From: Nitrospira sp. UW-LDO-01
Lineage (GTDB): Bacteria; Nitrospirota; Nitrospiria; Nitrospirales; Nitrospiraceae
Direction of reading: 5' to 3'
Assembly (NCBI GenBank): GCA_002254365.1
Contig: NIUT01000073.1
Coordinates: 1 to 35,949, forward strand
DNA: 35,949 nucleotides
Both the position numbers and the translations under genes were made by a program. Shown piece by piece: positions 33,247 through 35,949 of this stretch (position 1 is its first letter; every line of letters starts with the position of its first letter). The notes under the pieces were generated by a model. The model had not been told where the DNA came from, did not search any database, and saw nothing but the letters and a program-made list of their open reading frames with translations.

Positions 33247-34103
33247 GAGAATCGTGAGCGGAGCCACACCCCTAGGGCGATCAGTACCCGTTGCATGGTT
33301 GTGAGGCTGATCCGGGGCCCGAACACCTGATAGTTCGACCGTTCAATCCGTTCCAGAATCCGGCTATAGATCCCGCGCATGATTTCTGCCACCGTGAGCG
33401 CACGTCGTTCACTTGAGGAGAGGCCCGCCAGGGCTGCTTCGGCTCGCTTATAGTAGTGATGGGCTTGGGACGCCTCATATTCCATCAAGACACGGAACTC
33501 AGGAGAATAGCTCTGGTTGAGCAGCGCCTTCTCCGGATAGTTCCACTTTCGCAAGTCGTCCAACGGGAGATAGATTCGTCCGTCCTTGGCATCGGCTCCC
33601 ACATCACGCAGGATGTTCGTCAGCTGGAACGCCATGCCCAGAGCGACCGCATAGTCTTGCGCGCGTGCGGACGTGACACCGAAGATATGGAGGCAGATGA
33701 GCCCGACGACAGATGCCACACGGTAGCAATAGAGCGATAACTCATCGAACGTGACATATCGGTTATTGAAGAGATCCATCTCGACGCCCTTGATGAGCTC
33801 CTCAAAGTAGGCCTTTGGAATACTCAACGCTTTCACATGGTGCGCGAGGCTCACCATGATGGGAGTCGTCGGAGTTCCGGAATACACGGCATCCAGTTCT
33901 TCACGCCAGTGCTTCAGCTCGTCCTTGGGATTGCTGCCGGCGGTCGGTTCATCGACGGCGCTGTCCACTGCCTTGCAGAAGGCATAGACTGTGTACATGG
34001 CATCGCGTTTGGCTTTTGGAAGAAACAGGAACGAATAGTAGAAATTGCTGCCGCTTTTCTTGGTGTAGGCGGTGCAATAGGCTTGAGCGTCCGAAGCCTT
34101 CAT
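33243..34103 (-). CDS. hpnD: Presqualene diphosphate synthase HpnD
   Basis: 286-residue all-helical prenyl synthase joining two farnesyl diphosphates to presqualene diphosphate, first step toward squalene and hopanoids. SGSNFYYSFLFLPKAKRDAMYTVYAFCKAVD is a clear HpnD (not HpnC) N-terminus. The two metal-binding sites are D47xxxD51 (DSAVDE, a serine where many homologues have a second Asp) and D167xxxD171 in NILRDVGADAKDGRIYLPLDDL. It overlaps the preceding gene by four bases (ATGA) and hpnE by four (GTGA), so three proteins are translationally coupled. Confidence 0.93.
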   Translation of the reverse strand: MKASDAQAYCTAYTKKSGSNFYYSFLFLPKAKRDAMYTVYAFCKAVDSAVDEPTAGSNPKDELKHWREELDAVYSGTPTTPIMVSLAHHVKALSIPKAYFEELIKGVEMDLFNNRYVTFDELSLYCYRVASVVGLICLHIFGVTSARAQDYAVALGMAFQLTNILRDVGADAKDGRIYLPLDDLRKWNYPEKALLNQSYSPEFRVLMEYEASQAHHYYKRAEAALAGLSSSERRALTVAEIMRGIYSRILERIERSNYQVFGPRISLTTMQRVLIALGVWLRSRFS

Positions 34104-35041
34104 GAAGCACTGTCTCCAGCTAGTACGGAGGTTTCACATTTGAACGCTCGAGAGTGATCGAGCGGGTGATCCTGATTCGGGTGGAGAATGTCGGTCAAGA
34201 GCTCCACCCCATCAATGAGTCGAGGGCCGGGACGACTGAAATAGGAGCCGGCATCCACGAGATACATCTCTGACCAGGATGCCTGTGCCCGTTGCCATGC
34301 CGTTTGAACAGGCCCGGCTTGTCGCAGTTCGTTGAGCGTTCGATCAACCGAGTACCCACAGGGCATCACGATGACCACATCAGGCTGTGCGGTCGCCACT
34401 TCATCCCATGTCGTCTGGTACGAGGGGTTGTCCTTGGAGCCCAGCACGTTGTGGCCTCCGGCTAACTCTACCATTTCTGGGACCCAATGGCCGGCGACAT
34501 ACAGAGGATCGAGCCATTCAAGGCATACCACTCGTGGGTGGACGGCCACTTTCTCCGTCCGGAGGCGGACCTTCTCCAATCGATCTCGGAGCTTGGCTAC
34601 GAGGGCTTCTCCTTTTAGAGCGGCACCCACGGCCTCGGCAATCCGCTCGATGTCCTGAATCATATCCTCTAGGGTCGTCGGACTAAGGATCAGCAGCTCT
34701 GGGTGGCGTTGAAGTGATTGCATGGCCCTGGTGAGTTGGTCTGGGGTCACTGAGCAGACGTGACAGAGGTCCTGCGTCAGGATGAGATCGGGCCGAGCCT
34801 GCTGAAAGGCCTCTTCTCGCAGCTGGTAGAGTTGGTGTCCTGCTCGGACCAAATCTTTGACTCGTTGGTCGATTCCGCTGCTGGTGCTGTGCTCTGCTTC
34901 GACCAGTGATTGAATCATGACTGGGACCTGGTGGATCGAAGGGGGAAAGTCACATTCATGGCTGATGCCGACGAGCTGGTGCTCCAAGCCGAGCGCGGCG
35001 ATCACCTCCGTTGCACCTGGGATGAGTGAGCAAATTCGCAT
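34100..35041 (-). CDS. Cobalamin-binding-like protein (BtuF family) without signal peptide
   Basis: 313-residue protein of the periplasmic-binding-protein superfamily that includes BtuF. It starts MRICSLIPGATEVIAALGLEHQLVGISHECDFP, the family's typical opening (SLIPSATE...LVGRSHECDYP), with QDLCHVCSV and LEWLDPLYVAGHWVPEMVELAGGHNVLG further on. A BtuF transporting subunit would need an export signal; none is visible, so this should act in the cytoplasm, and no permease or ATPase gene is nearby. It lies 13 bases after a HAD phosphatase gene and overlaps hpnD by four bases. Function in this setting is unknown; a corrinoid-handling role is inferred from the family only. Confidence 0.82.
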   Translation of the reverse strand: MRICSLIPGATEVIAALGLEHQLVGISHECDFPPSIHQVPVMIQSLVEAEHSTSSGIDQRVKDLVRAGHQLYQLREEAFQQARPDLILTQDLCHVCSVTPDQLTRAMQSLQRHPELLILSPTTLEDMIQDIERIAEAVGAALKGEALVAKLRDRLEKVRLRTEKVAVHPRVVCLEWLDPLYVAGHWVPEMVELAGGHNVLGSKDNPSYQTTWDEVATAQPDVVIVMPCGYSVDRTLNELRQAGPVQTAWQRAQASWSEMYLVDAGSYFSRPGPRLIDGVELLTDILHPNQDHPLDHSRAFKCETSVLAGDSAS

Positions 35042-35054
35042 AATGATGCTGAGC

Positions 35055-35738
35055 CTAGGTCGGCCACAATCGTGCGCGTATCTCGTCCAGGCGCGTTTCG
35101 CTCAAGCTCATCGTGATGGCATCAGCTTCGTGGAGATCTTGTGCGGTGTGGGTGTTGGCAACGGCTAACACTCGCATGCCCGCAGCTTTTGCGGCGCGAA
35201 TACCCGGTCGAGAATCTTCAATAACTAGGCACGAGCTGGTTGGTATCGCGGACCTCGACTGCTGGCGGTTCAACCCGGCCAGGGCCTGAAGAAACGGTTC
35301 CGGATGGGGCTTGCCATTCGCCACATCCTCGGCGCTTGTAATGTGACCAAATGCCTTGCGAAGGCCGATCTGCTCGAGCACGAGGTCGATTTCTGGTCGG
35401 AGCGCACCGGAGGCAATGGCAAGTGGATAGGTGGCCGCTGCTTCTTCAATGAACGCTCTCACACCGGGAAAGATAACGAGGTGCTCTTTGATCGCGGCCA
35501 TATAGGCGATGGCTTTCTTGGCCATCAGGTCTTGGACCAGCGAGCTTGAAACGGGACGGTGATTGATTCGAAGGGCTTCCAGGATACATCCGCGATCATC
35601 AAACCCAAGATAGTCGGTGTAATAGTCTTGCTCGGTCAAGGCGATCTGGATCTCGGCCAGTGTCCGGCGGAGGCCTTCAAAGTGGAGGGGTTCGGTGTCG
35701 GCGATCACACCGTCAAAGTCAAAGATCACAGCGCGCAT
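35055..35738 (-). CDS. HAD-superfamily phosphatase or phosphoglucomutase-like hydrolase
   Basis: 227-residue HAD hydrolase of the beta-phosphoglucomutase/Gph subgroup with an alpha-helical cap. Motif I is FDFDGVIADTEPLH (nucleophile Asp7, acid/base Asp9), motif II the Ser in ASGALRPE, motif III the Lys in NGKPHPEPF and motif IV IEDSRPGIRAAKAAGM. Substrate cannot be read from sequence; candidates are sugar phosphates or phosphoglycolate. It is the first gene of the operon with the cobalamin-binding-like protein, hpnD and hpnE, behind an extended -10 promoter at 35787. Confidence 0.92.
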   Translation of the reverse strand: MRAVIFDFDGVIADTEPLHFEGLRRTLAEIQIALTEQDYYTDYLGFDDRGCILEALRINHRPVSSSLVQDLMAKKAIAYMAAIKEHLVIFPGVRAFIEEAAATYPLAIASGALRPEIDLVLEQIGLRKAFGHITSAEDVANGKPHPEPFLQALAGLNRQQSRSAIPTSSCLVIEDSRPGIRAAKAAGMRVLAVANTHTAQDLHEADAITMSLSETRLDEIRARLWPT

Positions 35739-35786
35739 GGAGTCCTACCAGTTGTGATGTCGTCGTTATGAAAGTGGACGGGCGGC

Positions 35787-35795
35787 ATTATAGCA
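35787..35795 (-). promoter_or_regulatory. Extended -10 promoter of the HAD-hpnD-hpnE operon
   Basis: Minus strand: TGC followed by a perfect TATAAT (35787-35792), the extended -10 form. No good -35 hexamer is found; that position falls in the right arm of the adjoining hairpin. The transcript would start near 35780, about 40 bases before the HAD start codon. Confidence 0.6.
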
Positions 35796-35797
35796 CA

Positions 35798-35833
35798 GCG
35801 GGAGGGTAGCGGTAGGATTACCTACCCTCCCGC
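35798..35833 (-). terminator. Strong hairpin, likely transcript end of the SH3-like gene
   Basis: Perfect 12-base-pair GC-rich stem (35798-35809 with 35822-35833) around a 12-base loop that can pair internally. It lies about 20 bases beyond the SH3-like gene's stop codon on the minus strand. No run of T follows; the TATAAT of the next promoter begins 5 bases after it. It could also insulate the two units. Confidence 0.5.
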
Positions 35834-35853
35834 GGGAGATGAGCGGTGGATGA

Positions 35854-35949
35854 TCAGGGTTTCAGTTTGAGCTGCTGTTCAGCCAGCCATCCCTTGGTGC
35901 CGAAGTCGGAGCGGATGGAGTAGACCCAGCCATTTCCCTGGAGTTCGCC
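35854..35949 (-). CDS. C-terminal end of an SH3-like domain protein (partial)
   Basis: The last 31 codons of a minus-strand gene that enters from the window's right edge; stop TGA at 35854-35856. The residues, with GNGWVYSIRS and GTKGWLAEQQLKL, look like the last strands of a bacterial SH3/GW-type domain, often found in envelope or cell-wall-binding proteins. The rest of the protein is outside the window, so no further function can be given. Confidence 0.6.
   Translation of the reverse strand, partial: GELQGNGWVYSIRSDFGTKGWLAEQQLKLKP

Noticed and set aside
1-35949. CRISPR arrays, tRNA or rRNA genes
   Set aside because: No regularly spaced direct repeats with spacers and no tRNA-like or rRNA segments were found on either strand by eye.

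Overview
The window looks like chromosomal DNA of a hopanoid-making Gram-negative bacterium. Gene content and order (uppS-cdsA-dxr-rseP-proS, tldD/tldE, hpnD/hpnE, a cyclic beta-glucan synthetase, moderately high GC) best fit Nitrospira (Nitrospirota). That assignment is inferred from gene recognition, not from a search. No rRNA, tRNA or CRISPR array was seen.

Layout. 1-7923: a giant cyclic beta-1,2-glucan synthetase, cut at its 5' end by the window edge. 8287-9145: a small secreted protein of unknown function and, convergent to it, a one-domain RRM RNA-binding protein. 9514-9652: a short mobile repeat with terminal inverted repeats. 9703-12029: a RhlE-type DEAD-box helicase behind a strong promoter and a structured leader, then two PilZ-domain genes, the first with its start region inside a perfect hairpin. 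12081-22144 (minus strand): a lytic transglycosylase lipoprotein, a GAF-GspE/PilB ATPase, and the envelope/isoprenoid cluster proS, rseP, dxr, cdsA, uppS. Dxr makes the isoprenoid precursor, UppS the C55 lipid carrier, CdsA the phospholipid precursor, and RseP handles membrane stress proteolysis. A divergent promoter pair at about 22.2-22.3 kb separates this cluster from tldD-tldE (plus strand). A dienelactone hydrolase, a periplasmic YbhB-type protein and a hypothetical gene follow.

27139-30700 is an accessory patch: a RelE/ParE-type toxin-antitoxin pair, an intact IS110-family element, a hairpin terminator, a second rearranged copy of the short repeat, a frameshifted IS110 remnant and a MazEF-type pair with a clear promoter. 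The intact IS110 seems to sit in the ribosome-binding site of the first toxin-antitoxin operon. Its left end contains a duplicated two-loop architecture that looks like a bridge RNA (the guide RNA of IS110 recombinases). Its ends, if joined in a circle, would create a promoter for that RNA. This is the most interesting part of the window.

30824-35949 (minus strand): a family 4 uracil-DNA glycosylase ending in a clamp-binding motif, a small lipoprotein, and a tightly coupled operon of a HAD phosphatase, a cobalamin-binding-like protein, HpnD and HpnE (squalene synthesis for hopanoids). The window ends in the C-terminus of an SH3-like protein.
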